Source of the DNA: Streptomyces sp. CBMA156
GTDB lineage: Bacteria > Actinomycetota > Actinomycetes > Streptomycetales > Streptomycetaceae
Length of the DNA stretch: 40,748 nucleotides
Direction: 5' to 3'
Assembly: GCF_014596515.1 (NCBI RefSeq)
Contig: NZ_MSJQ01000265.1
Span: forward strand, 1 to 40,748
Every line of letters begins with the position of its first letter. Position 1 is the first letter of the stretch. Of the stretch, positions 1-9,203 are shown piece after piece. Below the pieces are notes generated by a model. It had not been told where the DNA came from and did not search any database. It saw nothing but the letters and a program-made list of their open reading frames with translations. A program made the position numbers and the translations under genes.

Positions 1-1
1 G

Positions 2-124
2 TGGGAGCTGCCGGACGCCGAGACCGTGGAACCGGACGGGGAGCAGGACCTGGCGATCGGCTCGGCGGTGCGTCAGCAGTACCGGGCCGCCCGCGACCAG
101 GTCCACCCGGAGACGGCGGCCTGA
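2..124 (+). CDS. C-terminal fragment of an unidentified protein
   Basis: The window opens inside a plus-strand gene. Its last 40 codons are readable in frame 2 and end in TGA at 122-124. The residues are acidic and charged (a WELPDAE start, a QQYRAARDQ segment, ending PETAA) with almost every third position G or C, as expected of coding DNA here. The fragment is too short to assign a family. It lies 106 bases upstream of the glutamate decarboxylase gene on the same strand, so co-transcription is possible but not shown. Confidence 0.6.
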   Translation, partial: WELPDAETVEPDGEQDLAIGSAVRQQYRAARDQVHPETAA

Positions 125-230
125 TCCGGGGTCGGGGTGCCGGCCGCCGGCCGGCGCGGATGCGTCACCCGGCGCCCGGTGGCAGCGTGGGACGGGACAC
201 GGCCACCGACGCGAAGGGCGGCAGGACGCC

Positions 231-1634
231 ATGGCGCTGCACAAGGGGGCCGGCGGCGACCGCCGGCTGAGCATCGGCCCGTACCCGAGCGCCGCCGACC
301 CGCTGGGCGCGATGAAGCTGGCCCCGCCGCTGCACCGGCTCGGCGAGGGGCCGGTCGCGGCCGACACCGCGTACCAGCTGATCCACGACGAGCTGATGCT
401 GGACGGCAACGCGAAGCTCAACCTGGCGACCTTCGTCACCACCTCGATGGAGGCCCAGGCCACCCGGCTGATGACCGAGTGCCTGGACAAGAACATGATC
501 GACAAGGACGAGTACCCGCAGACCGCCGAGCTGGAGCGGCGCTGCGTGGCGATCCTCGCCGACCTCTGGCACGCCCCCGACCCGGACGCCGCGGTCGGCT
601 GCTCCACCACCGGCTCCAGCGAGGCGTGCATGCTGGCCGGCATGGCGCTCAAGCGCCGCTGGACGCGCCGCAACGCCGACCGCTACGCCGCCGGGGCCAG
701 GCCCAACCTGGTGATGGGCGTCAACGTGCAGGTGTGCTGGGAGAAGTTCTGCAACTTCTGGGAGGTCGAGGCCCGCACCGCCCCGATGGAGGGCACCCGC
801 TTCCACCTGGACGCCGAGCGGGCGGTCGCGCTGTGCGACGAGAACACCATCGGCGTGGTCGGCGTGCTCGGCTCCACCTTCGACGGCTCGTACGAACCGG
901 TCCCGGAGATCTGCGCGGCCCTGGACGCCTTCCAGGAGCGCACCGGCATCGACGTCCCGGTACACGTGGACGGCGCCTCCGGCGGCATGGTGGCGCCCTT
1001 CCTCGACCCCGGGCTGGTCTGGGACTTCCGGCTGCCCCGGGTGGCCTCGATCAACACCTCGGGCCACAAGTACGGGCTGGTGTACCCGGGCGTGGGCTGG
1101 GCGCTCTGGCGCGACAAGGAGGCGCTGCCCGAGGAACTGGTCTTCCGGGTCAACTACCTCGGCGGCGAGATGCCGACCTTCGCGCTCAACTTCTCCCGGC
1201 CCGGCGCCGAGGTGGTGGCCCAGTACTTCGTCTTCCTGCGGCTCGGCCGGGAGGGCTTCCGGGCCGTCCAGGGCGCCTGCCGCGAGGTCGCCACCTACCT
1301 GGCCGGGCAGATCGGGAAACTGGACTGCTTCCGGCTGCTGACCCGGGGCGACCAGCTCCCGGTGTTCGCGTTCACCACCGAAGGGGACCTCCCCTTCGAC
1401 GTGTTCGACGTCTCACGGCGGCTGCGCGAGCGCGGCTGGCAGGTGCCCGCGTACCGGTTCCCGGCGAACCGGGAGGACCTGTCGGTGCTCCGGGTGGTCT
1501 GCCGCAACGGCTTCTCCCGGGACCTCGCCGACCTCCTGCTGGCCGACCTCGACCGGCTGCTGCCCGAGCTGCGGCGCCAGCCCGTCCCGCTCAAGGAGCT
1601 CGGGGTGCCGGCCAGGTCCGGCTTCCACCACTGA
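231..1634 (+). CDS. gadB: Glutamate decarboxylase (PLP-dependent)
   Basis: Cytosolic enzyme that decarboxylates L-glutamate to GABA and CO2, consuming a proton; linked to acid resistance and GABA metabolism. The 467-residue length equals that of E. coli GadB. Family motifs are clear: the N-terminal DGNAKLNLATFVTT segment, STTGSSEACMLAG in the cofactor pocket, HVDGASGG (PLP-contacting Asp), and SINTSGHKYGL, where Lys280 should form the Schiff base. The ATG at 231 has AGGA just upstream. No glutamate/GABA antiporter follows; instead two strong hairpins close the transcript. The neighbouring XRE gene has its own ribosome site, so gadB is probably monocistronic or the end of an operon that begins outside the window. 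Family assignment is secure; the physiological role is inferred. Confidence 0.96.
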   Translation: MALHKGAGGDRRLSIGPYPSAADPLGAMKLAPPLHRLGEGPVAADTAYQLIHDELMLDGNAKLNLATFVTTSMEAQATRLMTECLDKNMIDKDEYPQTAELERRCVAILADLWHAPDPDAAVGCSTTGSSEACMLAGMALKRRWTRRNADRYAAGARPNLVMGVNVQVCWEKFCNFWEVEARTAPMEGTRFHLDAERAVALCDENTIGVVGVLGSTFDGSYEPVPEICAALDAFQERTGIDVPVHVDGASGGMVAPFLDPGLVWDFRLPRVASINTSGHKYGLVYPGVGWALWRDKEALPEELVFRVNYLGGEMPTFALNFSRPGAEVVAQYFVFLRLGREGFRAVQGACREVATYLAGQIGKLDCFRLLTRGDQLPVFAFTTEGDLPFDVFDVSRRLRERGWQVPAYRFPANREDLSVLRVVCRNGFSRDLADLLLADLDRLLPELRRQPVPLKELGVPARSGFHH

Positions 1635-1656
1635 TCGTCCACACGGCGGAACGTCA

Positions 1657-1692
1657 CGGTGGGGAGGGCGCAGCGAAGCGCCCTCCCCACCG
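1657..1692 (+). terminator. Strong hairpin terminator after gadB
   Basis: A perfect 15-bp inverted repeat (1657-1671 with 1678-1692) closes on a 6-base loop, starting 23 bases after the gadB stop. There is no run of T, which is usual for GC-rich actinobacterial terminators. Confidence 0.8.
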
Positions 1693-1704
1693 GAGCATCC
1701 CGGA

Positions 1705-1745
1705 CGGTCCCGGGCAGCCTCCCCCCGCGAGGCTGTCCGGGACCG
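1705..1745 (+). terminator. Second tandem hairpin after gadB
   Basis: A 16-bp stem with a single G-U pair (1705-1720 with 1730-1745) and a 9-base loop follows 12 bases after the first hairpin. The two together look like a back-up terminator pair insulating gadB from the XRE gene downstream. Confidence 0.65.
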
Positions 1746-1882
1746 GTGGGGGAACCGGGACCGGGTGCGGACCGATGACGGGTCGTCGATCGGTGTCCGA
1801 ACGGTTCGCCGACGGCCGGACCGCACCGGCCAGAGAACTGTGCACGACGGCGACGTGCACGGTCGAGCGTCTCCGGGGGTTG

Positions 1883-1904
1883 TGAGACACTTCCGTCCGT
1901 CTCA
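1883..1904. promoter_or_regulatory. Inverted repeat upstream of the XRE/DUF2690 gene
   Basis: TGAGAC and GTCTCA form a perfect 6-bp dyad separated by 10 bases, about 130 bases before the TTG start at 2032. It could be an operator for the downstream HTH protein. No promoter hexamers were convincing, so this is only a candidate. Confidence 0.3.
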
Positions 1905-2031
1905 GCGCCGTGACCTGGGATTTGGGACGCCGGGCCGGTGAGGTTGGAGAAGCGGAAACGCCGAACGGCCCGGGCCGGGACCCAGCCGGTCACCCGCCCC
2001 ACGTCCCGTTTCGCGAATTTGGAGCGCCGTA

Positions 2032-3144
2032 TTGGGTTCCGCCTGGAAGCAGCTGCCCGAGGAGCTGTCCGAGCCCGCCAGACGCCTGGCGCAGGAGCTC
2101 CGGGCCATCAAGGACGCCGCCGGACTGTCACTGTCCGAGCTGGCCGCCAGGACGCACTACAGCCGGGCGTCCTGGGAGCGCTGGCTCAACGGCAAACGGA
2201 TCGTCACCGAGCAGGCGCTGGACGCGCTGGTCGGTGCGGTGGACTGCGACGGGGCCGCGCTGCGGGCGCTGTGGCGGCAGGCGGTGGCGGGGCCGGAGGC
2301 AGTGGCCGGGGCGGAGGCCGGGCCCGCCGTCACAGCCGAAGCCCCTGCCGAGGCCGTCGCTGACGGACCCTCGGGGTCGGAGGAGCCGACCACCGAGAAG
2401 CCGGCCGCCGACGAGGCGCTGGTGACCGGACAGGAGCCCGGACCCGCCCCCGCCGGCTGGTGGCGGCGCCCGGCGGCGCTGGTCTCCGTCGCCGCCGTCC
2501 TGGCACTGCTGCTGGTCCTGACCGGCCTGCGGCTCAGCCGGCACGACGGGCAGGCCGCGGCGGTCGGCGCACCGGCTGCCGGGTCGCCCTCCGCCGAGGC
2601 CGGCGGTACCGCCGGGGCCAGGACAGGACCGGACTGCCAGGCCGTCGGCTGCGCGCACAAGGACCCCAAGACCACCGGCTGCGGCAAGGACGCCAGGACC
2701 CTGCAGACCCAGGTGATCGGCAAGGTGGTCGTCTACCTCCGGTACAGCCGGACCTGCCAGGCCGCCTGGGCGGCCATCACCGAGGGCCAGCCGAAGGACT
2801 ACGCGACGATCACCGACGGCAGCGGTGACAGCGAGACGGCGCTCATCCACTGGGGCTACGACAACTACTCGCCGATGCTGAACGCGGCGGACCCGGCCGT
2901 CACCTTCCAGGTCTGCGGGTACCAGCCGGCCGGCCACGACTGCACGGCGGTGGTCTCCGGCCTCGCCTCGGTGGTGGCCTCCACCCCGATCCCGATCGGG
3001 CCCGCCTCTCCCCCGCCGGGCGCCGGCGCGGGCGCACCCACGACCCCGGCCCCGGCCGACCCCGTCGCGACACCGACCGACCCCGTCGCCACGCCGGCCG
3101 GGACCGCCCCGCCGGCACCGGTCGGCCCGGCGGATCCGTCCTAG
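2032..3144 (+). CDS. Membrane-anchored XRE-family regulator with DUF2690 domain
   Basis: 370-residue protein starting at TTG, chosen because GGAG lies 7 bases upstream. Residues about 15-75 are an XRE helix-turn-helix (LSLSELAARTHYSRASWERWLNGKR region). An Ala/Glu-rich linker follows, then a single membrane segment near residues 145-165 (AALVSVAAVLALLLVLTGL), then an outside domain with paired cysteines (CQAVGC, TGCGKDA, RTCQAAW) that matches DUF2690, and a Pro/Ala/Thr-rich tail. A DNA-binding head, one membrane pass and a disulfide-rich exterior suggest direct signal transduction from the cell surface to DNA. That role is inferred; DUF2690 has no established ligand that I know of. The gene stops 20 bases from the convergent sigma-factor gene. 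Confidence 0.85.
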   Translation: MGSAWKQLPEELSEPARRLAQELRAIKDAAGLSLSELAARTHYSRASWERWLNGKRIVTEQALDALVGAVDCDGAALRALWRQAVAGPEAVAGAEAGPAVTAEAPAEAVADGPSGSEEPTTEKPAADEALVTGQEPGPAPAGWWRRPAALVSVAAVLALLLVLTGLRLSRHDGQAAAVGAPAAGSPSAEAGGTAGARTGPDCQAVGCAHKDPKTTGCGKDARTLQTQVIGKVVVYLRYSRTCQAAWAAITEGQPKDYATITDGSGDSETALIHWGYDNYSPMLNAADPAVTFQVCGYQPAGHDCTAVVSGLASVVASTPIPIGPASPPPGAGAGAPTTPAPADPVATPTDPVATPAGTAPPAPVGPADPS

Positions 3145-3164
3145 CCGCGGCCGGCCCGGAACCG

Positions 3165-4340
3165 CTAGTCGAGGTAGCCGCGAAGCTGCTCGGCGTACGC
3201 GTGGTCGCGGAGCTTGACCAGGGTCTTCGACTCGATCTGGCGGATCCGCTCCCGCGTCACGCCGAACACCGCGCCGATCTCCTCCAGCGTGCGCGGGCGG
3301 CCGTCGTCCAGCCCGTAGCGGAGCTGGACGACCTGCCGCTCCCGCTCGCCCAGGGTGGCCAGGACGGCGTCCAGGTGCAGGCGCAGCAGCAGGAAGGCCG
3401 CGGACTCGGCGGGTGAGGCGGCGTCGGCGTCCTCGATCAGGTCCCCCAGCGCGACGTCCTCCTCCTCGCCGACCGGGGTGTGCAGCGAGATCGGCTCCTG
3501 GGCCAGCCTGAGCAGTTCGCGCACCCGTTCCTCGGTGAGCTCCAGGACGGCGGCGACCTCGGCCGCCGTGGGTTCCAGGCCGCGCTCCTGGAGCAGGCCG
3601 CGCTGCACCCTGACCACCCGGTTGATCAGCTCGACCACGTGCACCGGCACCCTGATCGTCCGGGCCTGGTCGGCCAGGGCCCGGCTCATCGACTGCCGGA
3701 TCCACCAGGTCGCGTACGTGGAGAACTTGAAGCCCCGGGTGTAGTCGAACTTCTCCACCGCTCGGATCAGGCCCAGGTTGCCCTCCTGGACCAGGTCCAG
3801 CAGGGTCAGCCCGCGGCCGACGTAGCGCTTGGCGACGGAGACGACCAGGCGCAGGTTCGCCTCGATCAGCCGGCGCTTGGCGATCCGGCCCCGCACCACC
3901 AGGGTGTCCAGCTCGCCGGCCGACGGGTCGGGCGGCGGCGGGTCGCCGTTCAGCCGCTCCTCGGCGAAGATGCCGGCCTCCACCCGGCGGGCCAGCTCGA
4001 CCTCCTCCTCGGCGGTGAGCAGGCGGATCCGGCCGATCTCGCGCAGGTACTGGCGCAGCAGGTCGGCGGCCGGGCCGGTGTCGTCGGCGGGCGCGCGGCG
4101 CTCCTCCTGGTCCTCCTCCTCGGCCTGCGCTTCGGCCCGCGCTTCGGGATCGGGCTCGGGGCTCTCCGGGTGGCCCTCCGGCAGGCCCCGGGCGGGAGCC
4201 CTCGCGCCGTCCGGCGGCGCCGTCCCGGCCCGGGCGTGGTGGGTCTCCTGCTCCCCGGCCTGCTGCCGGCCCGCCGGACCGGCGGGGTTCGCTCCCGTAC
4301 TGGTGGTGGTCGCTGCGACGAGGCCTTGCTCCACGGGCAT
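3165..4340 (-). CDS. hrdA: RNA polymerase principal-type sigma factor (HrdA/RpoD family)
   Basis: Sigma-70 group 1/2 protein that gives core RNA polymerase promoter specificity. From the ATG at 4340 it is 391 residues: an acidic, low-complexity N-terminus, region 1.2 ([25 protein letters not shown]), region 2 ([51 protein letters not shown]), region 3 ([14 protein letters not shown]) and region 4.2 ([20 protein letters not shown]) running to the C-terminus. Region 1.1 of RpoD is not recognisable. The start is uncertain: GAGGGG directly abuts this ATG, and the frame is open further upstream. It lies 133 bases after dnaG on the same strand, as rpoD follows dnaG in E. coli. The hrdA name rests on recalled dnaG-hrdA neighbourhood in Streptomyces; hrdD or another paralogue is possible. 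Confidence 0.9.
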   Translation of the reverse strand: MPVEQGLVAATTTSTGANPAGPAGRQQAGEQETHHARAGTAPPDGARAPARGLPEGHPESPEPDPEARAEAQAEEEDQEERRAPADDTGPAADLLRQYLREIGRIRLLTAEEEVELARRVEAGIFAEERLNGDPPPPDPSAGELDTLVVRGRIAKRRLIEANLRLVVSVAKRYVGRGLTLLDLVQEGNLGLIRAVEKFDYTRGFKFSTYATWWIRQSMSRALADQARTIRVPVHVVELINRVVRVQRGLLQERGLEPTAAEVAAVLELTEERVRELLRLAQEPISLHTPVGEEEDVALGDLIEDADAASPAESAAFLLLRLHLDAVLATLGERERQVVQLRYGLDDGRPRTLEEIGAVFGVTRERIRQIESKTLVKLRDHAYAEQLRGYLD

Positions 4341-4473
4341 CCCCTCGGGGCGGGCGCGACTCTGGCGGACCCGCGCTGTACGGAGGTGGGACGCCTTCCA
4401 GTGTGCGGTACGCCACACTCCGTGGCCGAGACTCGTGCGCCGACTTTCTGCACGGCCGGTGGTGCGGCCGGTA

Positions 4474-6378
4474 CTACAGCGCCGCCGCACCACCACTGCG
4501 CAACTGCTGCCCGTACTGCTGGAGCTGCCACAGCTCGGTCTGCACCGCGTGCTGCTGCTCGGCCTCGGCCCGGGGCCCGAGCCGCTGGAGGTACCCGCGG
4601 ACCTCGGTGATCCGCCGCTCCACCGCCAGCAGCCGCAGCTTGACCAGGAACTCGCCCGCGTAGATCGCGTCCACCTTGCGGCGCGAGCGCACCGGTTCGA
4701 CGGTCAGCTCGGTGACCAGCGAGCGCACCCGGTCGTCCGGGGCCGCCTCGCGCACCGCGCTGGTGAAGTCGGGCAGGGTCGCCCCGTACGCGGCTCCGCC
4801 CGCCTTGGCGACGGCCTGCCGGACGGCGGTGTACGGCGGGGTCGGGAACTCGTCCTCGCCGTAGTGGTCGAAGGCCGGGCTGACCAGGTCGGGGTGCTGG
4901 AGCGCCAGCTTGAGCAGCTCGCGCTCGACGAACTGGGCCGGGTCGCGCGGGTTGAGCCGGAAGGCGGGCTGCGCGGGGCTCTGCGGCTGGGCGGGCTCGG
5001 GGCGGCGCTGGGCGGCTCCGCGCGGGTTCTGCTGGCGCTCGCGGTCCCAGCGGGCCAGCTGGGAGATCCGGCGGACGACGAACTGCTCGTCCAGGATGCC
5101 GAGCATGCCGGCCAGCCGGACCGCGTACTCGTGCTGGATCGAGCGGTCCTTGATCTTGGCGACGATCGGGGCCGCCTCCTCCAGTGCCGCCGAGCGCCCC
5201 TCCGGGGTGTCCACCCGGTGCCGGGCCACCGCCGAGGTCAGCGCGAACTCGAACAGCGGGACCGGGTTGTCGATCAGATGCTTGACCGCCTCGTCGCCCT
5301 GGGCCAGGCGCAGCTCGCACGGGTCCATGCCGCCGGGGCTGACCGCGATGGAGGTCTTGGCGGCGAACTTCTGGTCGTCCTCGAAGGCGCGCAGCGCCGC
5401 CTTCTGGCCGGCCGCGTCGCCGTCGAAGGTGAAGACGGTCTCGCCCCGGTACTGCGAGGTGTCCATCAGCAGCCGGCGGATGATCTTGATGTGGTCCTCG
5501 GCGAAGGCGGTGCCGCAGGTGGCCACCGCCGAGGTGACCCCGGCCAGGTGGCAGGCCATCACGTCGGTGTAGCCCTCGACCACCACCGCGCGGCCCGACT
5601 TGGCGATCTCCTTCTTCGCCAGGTCGATGCCGTACAGCACGTGGGACTTCTTGTAGATCGGCGTCTCGGGGGTGTTGAGGTACTTCGGGCCGTTGTCATC
5701 CTCGCGCAGGCGGCGGGCGCCGAAGCCGATCACCTCGCCGGCGATGTCCCGGATCGGCCAGACCAGCCGGCCCCGGAAGCGGTCGATCAGGCCGCCGCGC
5801 TGGCCCTGCGAGGCGAGGCCGCCGAGCAGGATCTCCTTGTCGGTGAAGCCCTTGCCGCGCAGGTACCGGACCAGGTGCTCCCACCCCGCGGGGGCGTAGC
5901 CGACGCCGAAGGTCTTCGCGGCCTCCTCGTCGAAGCCGCGCTCGCCGAGGAAGCGGCGGCCGATCTCCCCCTCCGCCGAGGCCAGCTGCTCCTGGTACCA
6001 GGCGGCCGCCACCTTGTGCGCCTCGACCAGGCGGGTGCGCTCGCCCTGCTGGTGGCGGGGGTTGTAGCCGCCCTCCTCGTAGCGCAGGGTGATGCCGGCC
6101 TGGGCGGCCATCCGCTCGACGGCCTCGGCGAAGGTGAAGTGCTCGATCTTCATCAGGAAGGCGATGGTGTCGCCGTTCTCCTGGCAGCCGAAGCAGTGGA
6201 AGACACCCTTGGCGGGGTTCACGTAGAAGGAGGCGGACTTCTCGTCGTGGAAGGGGCAGACGCCCTTGTACTCGCCACCGCCACCGTTGGTCAGCTGTAC
6301 GTAGTCGCCGACCACCGCGTCGATCGGCAGTGCGCTGCGCACCGCCTGTACGTCTTCGTCCCTGATCCGCCCGGCCAC
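4474..6378 (-). CDS. dnaG: DNA primase
   Basis: Synthesises the RNA primers for replication at the fork, interacting with DnaB helicase. 634 residues. The CHC2 zinc-binding domain is complete (Cys41, His44, Cys62, Cys65, in CPFH and HCFGC). The TOPRIM catalytic core follows with EGYTD (268-272) and DGDAAG (319-324), whose acidic residues bind metal. A Pro/Gln-rich linker near 440-465 leads to a C-terminal helical domain for helicase binding. The start is GTG at 6378; the ribosome site is weak (CCGGGG next to the codon). It lies between dgt (74 bases upstream) and the sigma gene (133 bases downstream), all on the minus strand, so co-transcription is likely. Confidence 0.97.
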   Translation of the reverse strand: MAGRIRDEDVQAVRSALPIDAVVGDYVQLTNGGGGEYKGVCPFHDEKSASFYVNPAKGVFHCFGCQENGDTIAFLMKIEHFTFAEAVERMAAQAGITLRYEEGGYNPRHQQGERTRLVEAHKVAAAWYQEQLASAEGEIGRRFLGERGFDEEAAKTFGVGYAPAGWEHLVRYLRGKGFTDKEILLGGLASQGQRGGLIDRFRGRLVWPIRDIAGEVIGFGARRLREDDNGPKYLNTPETPIYKKSHVLYGIDLAKKEIAKSGRAVVVEGYTDVMACHLAGVTSAVATCGTAFAEDHIKIIRRLLMDTSQYRGETVFTFDGDAAGQKAALRAFEDDQKFAAKTSIAVSPGGMDPCELRLAQGDEAVKHLIDNPVPLFEFALTSAVARHRVDTPEGRSAALEEAAPIVAKIKDRSIQHEYAVRLAGMLGILDEQFVVRRISQLARWDRERQQNPRGAAQRRPEPAQPQSPAQPAFRLNPRDPAQFVERELLKLALQHPDLVSPAFDHYGEDEFPTPPYTAVRQAVAKAGGAAYGATLPDFTSAVREAAPDDRVRSLVTELTVEPVRSRRKVDAIYAGEFLVKLRLLAVERRITEVRGYLQRLGPRAEAEQQHAVQTELWQLQQYGQQLRSGGAAAL

Positions 6379-6452
6379 CCCGGAAGTCTACTGGTGCGGC
6401 CGGGCCTTCCGGCGGGGAGCCGGGTCCGTCGGCCCCCGCGCCCCCGCACCGG

Positions 6453-7763
6453 TCACGCCCAGGCGGCGCCGACGAGCCTGGCGTGCAGGGCCAGGGCCGA
6501 GGCGTCCGTCAGGGTGGCGATCTGGTCGACGACCGTACGCAGCGCGGCGCGGTCGTCCTCGGCCTCGCGGTACATGGCGGCGAACACCGGGTCCAGCCCC
6601 TCGGGGGCGCGCTGGGTGAGGACGTACGCCAGCTCGGCGATCACGATCCGCTGGCGGGCCCGCAGCTGGGCCTGCTCGTCGCGCTGCATCACGTAGCGGA
6701 CGGCGACCGCCTTGAGCACCGCGCACTCCAGCCGGACGTCCCTCGGCACCACCAGCTCGGCGGCGTAGCGGGTGAGCCGGCCGGGGCCGTAGCGGGCCCG
6801 GGTGGCCTGCTCGGCGGCCAGGCAGAAGCGGCCGATCAGCTGGCTGGTGAGGTCCTTGAGCCCGGCCCGGGCGCGCGCGGTGCCTTCGTACGAGCGGGGC
6901 CACCACTCCTGGGTGAGCAGCCGGTCCAGGGCGGCGGCCAGCTCCTCCGGTTCCGCGTCCGGGGCGTAGCGTTCGGCGACCTTGAAGAGCCCGGCGCGCT
7001 CGCCGGGGGCGCGCAGGGCGGCCGGCTCGATGTGACCGGCCTGGAGGCCGTCCTCGACGTCGTGGGTGGAGTAGGCCACGTCGTCGGCCCAGTCCATCAC
7101 GGTGGCCTCGAAGCACTTGCGCCCGGCCGGGGAACCGGCCCGGAGCCAGCGGAAGACCGGCAGGTCGTCGGCGTAGACGCCGTACTTGGGCGAGGACGGG
7201 TCGGTGGGGTGGGCGCCCTTGGGCCACGGGTACTTGGTGGCGGCGTCGAGGGCGGCCCTGGTCAGGTTGAGGCCGACGCTGCGGCCCGGCCAGGGGGCGA
7301 GCCTGGCGGCGGGCTGCTCCTCCTGGGGCGCGAAGCGCTTGGGTTCGAGCCTGGTCAGGATGCGCAGCGACTGGGCGTTGCCCTCGAAGCCGCCGCAGGC
7401 CTCGGCGGCCTGGTCGAGGGCCTCCTCGCCGGTGTGGCCGAAGGGCGGGTGGCCGATGTCGTGGGCCAGGCAGCCGGCCTCCACGAGATCCGGGTCGCAG
7501 CCCAGGGCGGCGCCCAACTCCCGCCCGACCTGGGCGCATTCGAGGGAGTGGGTGAGCCGGGTGCGGGGGAAGTCACTGCGCATCGGGGCGACCACCTGGG
7601 TGGTGCCGGCCAGCCTGCGCAGCGCCGCCGAGTGCAGCACCCGGGCGCGGTCGCGCTGGAAGGCCGTACGGCCGGGGCGCTTGTCGGGTTCGGGGACCCA
7701 GCGGGCCTCGGCGGCGTGGTCGTACGGGATCGGGGCGGCGAGGCGGTGCGTGGTGTCATCCAT
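6453..7763 (-). CDS. dgt: Deoxyguanosinetriphosphate triphosphohydrolase (HD domain)
   Basis: Hydrolyses dGTP/dNTPs to deoxynucleosides and tripolyphosphate, helping set dNTP pools. 436 residues from the ATG at 7763, chosen because GAGGGG lies 5 bases upstream. The HD metal site is visible: [16 protein letters not shown] (His72) and [16 protein letters not shown] (His101, Asp102). The N-terminal [22 protein letters not shown] block and the [17 protein letters not shown] block (third metal ligand) are typical of the Dgt/SAMHD1-like family. It is the first gene of the dgt-dnaG-sigma run, so dNTP control, primer synthesis and transcription specificity appear to share a transcript. Confidence 0.95.
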   Translation of the reverse strand: MDDTTHRLAAPIPYDHAAEARWVPEPDKRPGRTAFQRDRARVLHSAALRRLAGTTQVVAPMRSDFPRTRLTHSLECAQVGRELGAALGCDPDLVEAGCLAHDIGHPPFGHTGEEALDQAAEACGGFEGNAQSLRILTRLEPKRFAPQEEQPAARLAPWPGRSVGLNLTRAALDAATKYPWPKGAHPTDPSSPKYGVYADDLPVFRWLRAGSPAGRKCFEATVMDWADDVAYSTHDVEDGLQAGHIEPAALRAPGERAGLFKVAERYAPDAEPEELAAALDRLLTQEWWPRSYEGTARARAGLKDLTSQLIGRFCLAAEQATRARYGPGRLTRYAAELVVPRDVRLECAVLKAVAVRYVMQRDEQAQLRARQRIVIAELAYVLTQRAPEGLDPVFAAMYREAEDDRAALRTVVDQIATLTDASALALHARLVGAAWA

Positions 7764-7846
7764 ATGCCCCTCACGGTACGCCGCGCCCCCGACACGCGGG
7801 GTGTGCCGCGCACGAAGGCGCGCGGGCCGGGGCGTGAACGGTGCGG

Positions 7847-7864
7847 GGCGGGCGGGTGCCCGCC
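7847..7864 (-). terminator. Short GC hairpin after the SGNH lipoprotein gene
   Basis: GGCGGGC (7847-7853) pairs with GCCCGCC (7858-7864) across a 4-base loop, about 110 bases after the lipoprotein stop and before dgt. A 7-bp all-GC stem is plausible as a terminator but modest. Confidence 0.4.
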
Positions 7865-7934
7865 GCGATGAGCCGGCCCCACCCGGACGGCGCAGCCCGT
7901 ACGTCACGCCCCGGAGCCCGGAACCCCGGGCGTC

Positions 7935-7988
7935 CTCGGCCCTGGATCGGTCCTCAGCCTTGGACCGGCCCTCAGCCCTTGATCGCCT
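7935..7988. repeat. Three imperfect 18-bp tandem units spanning a stop codon
   Basis: Units at 7935-7952, 7953-7970 and 7971-7988 share a CTCNGCCNTTGGATCGG-like pattern. The third unit covers the last codons and stop of the SGNH lipoprotein gene (minus strand), and the other two lie just beyond, as if the 3' end of the gene had been copied twice. Confidence 0.6.
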
Positions 7989-8982
7989 TCTGGACCACGC
8001 CGGCCATCGCCTCCTGCCCCCTGGCGTTGGGGTGGATCGGCACCAGCCCCCTGGCCGGGAGCGGCGGCTCGACCCAGCGCTTGTCCTCCCCCGCGCACAT
8101 GTCGTGCCCGGCCGAGGGCCCGGCGAGGTCGACGAACACCGCGCCGGCCGCCTCCGCGCGCTTCCTGAGCATGCCGTTGAGCTGCTGCTCCTTCTCCACC
8201 AGGAAGCCCAGGTCGGAGACGGCCACCGTCTTGCCGAGCACCGGCAGGCAGCTCGCCGGGTCGGCCGGGAGCAGACCCGGATACCCGATCACGTACACCC
8301 TGGCCTTCGGGGAGCGCTTCCCGACGTCCTGGAGCACCTGGCCGAGCCGGTCGCCGGCCGCGTCCACCTTGCGCTGGACCTCGTCGGTGCCGTTGCCGGA
8401 GGCGTAGTGGTCACGGCAGGGCGACTTGCCGGCCCGGTCGCCGCCGTCGGTGATCACGCCCTTGAGGATGTCCACCAGGTTGTCCTTGGCGCACTCGGTC
8501 ACGACCTCCATGAAGCCCGCGTCGTTGCCGCCGATGCCCAGGGTGACCAGCCGGGTGTCCGCGGTCAGGGCGTCCAGCTGGGCCGGGTTGGTTCCGCCCG
8601 GCACCTTCTGCGGGCCGGTCAGGTCCTCGGTGCGGGCACCGGAGCAGCTGACGTCCTTGAACTGACCGGCGGCGATCGAGAGCCCCTTGGCCACCAGGGA
8701 CGGGTAGTTGGCCCCCGAGCGGTAGCAGCCGTCCGGCCCGCCGGCCTGCGGGGGGAGCTTCATCCCCGCGGTGTACGAGTCGCCGAGTGCGACGTACGGG
8801 CCGGTGGGCGGTGGGGTGGGGGTCGGCGACGCGGTCGCACCGGCCTGCGCGCGGTCGGGCACCGCGCCCCCGAAACCGGTTGTCCCCTTGCTGTCCGAAC
8901 CCCCTCCGCCGGTGCACCCGGCCAGCAGCAGCGCCGCCGTCGCGGCGGTCAGGGCGAAGGTCGGACGTACGGTCCTCGGCAT
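7972..8982 (-). CDS. Secreted SGNH/GDSL-type hydrolase lipoprotein
   Basis: 336 residues, ATG at 8982 with GGGGGAG 3 bases upstream. The N-terminus is a lipoprotein signal with lipobox LLAGC (Cys23), so the mature enzyme should be lipid-anchored outside the membrane. A Ser/Thr/Pro linker (about 45-60) precedes the SGNH fold: block I GDSYTAG (Ser69), block [11 protein letters not shown] and block V near the C-terminus (HPNARG, His317). Six or so cysteines suggest disulfides like those in Streptomyces secreted esterases. Substrate cannot be read from the sequence; esterase or lipase is the usual activity. It reads alone on the minus strand ahead of dgt, with a hairpin between. Confidence 0.9.
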   Translation of the reverse strand: MPRTVRPTFALTAATAALLLAGCTGGGGSDSKGTTGFGGAVPDRAQAGATASPTPTPPPTGPYVALGDSYTAGMKLPPQAGGPDGCYRSGANYPSLVAKGLSIAAGQFKDVSCSGARTEDLTGPQKVPGGTNPAQLDALTADTRLVTLGIGGNDAGFMEVVTECAKDNLVDILKGVITDGGDRAGKSPCRDHYASGNGTDEVQRKVDAAGDRLGQVLQDVGKRSPKARVYVIGYPGLLPADPASCLPVLGKTVAVSDLGFLVEKEQQLNGMLRKRAEAAGAVFVDLAGPSAGHDMCAGEDKRWVEPPLPARGLVPIHPNARGQEAMAGVVQKAIKG

Positions 8983-9203
8983 GGTCTCCCCCCGGGGAAA
9001 CGAGTCACGGTCGGCTCCTCACGGCGGCCCGTCCCCCGGGCAGCCCCAGGGCCAACGAACGGCCGTGGCCGATGACTCCCGCCCCGGCGAAGTCGTCCCC
9101 CCGCGGGCCCGAACCGGCCGGAATCCGCCCCCGGCGCCCGGCGCCCGGAGCCCGCCGGCGCCGTGCGCGCGCCGTACCCGCCCCGCCGCGCGCCGTGCCC
9201 GCG

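Noticed and set aside
3142..3168. CTAGC/GCTAG dyad between the convergent XRE and sigma stops
   Set aside because: Only 5 bp, and it arises mainly from the two TAG stop codons facing each other; too weak for a terminator.
2128..4416. A 762-codon minus-strand open frame overlapping the XRE and sigma genes
   Set aside because: Pro/Gly/Arg-rich translation, antisense to one real gene and out of frame with another.
3829..6696. A 955-codon plus-strand open frame across the sigma and dnaG genes
   Set aside because: Shadow of two confirmed minus-strand genes, with Ser/Arg-rich then Leu/Gly/Asp-rich composition and no recognisable domain.
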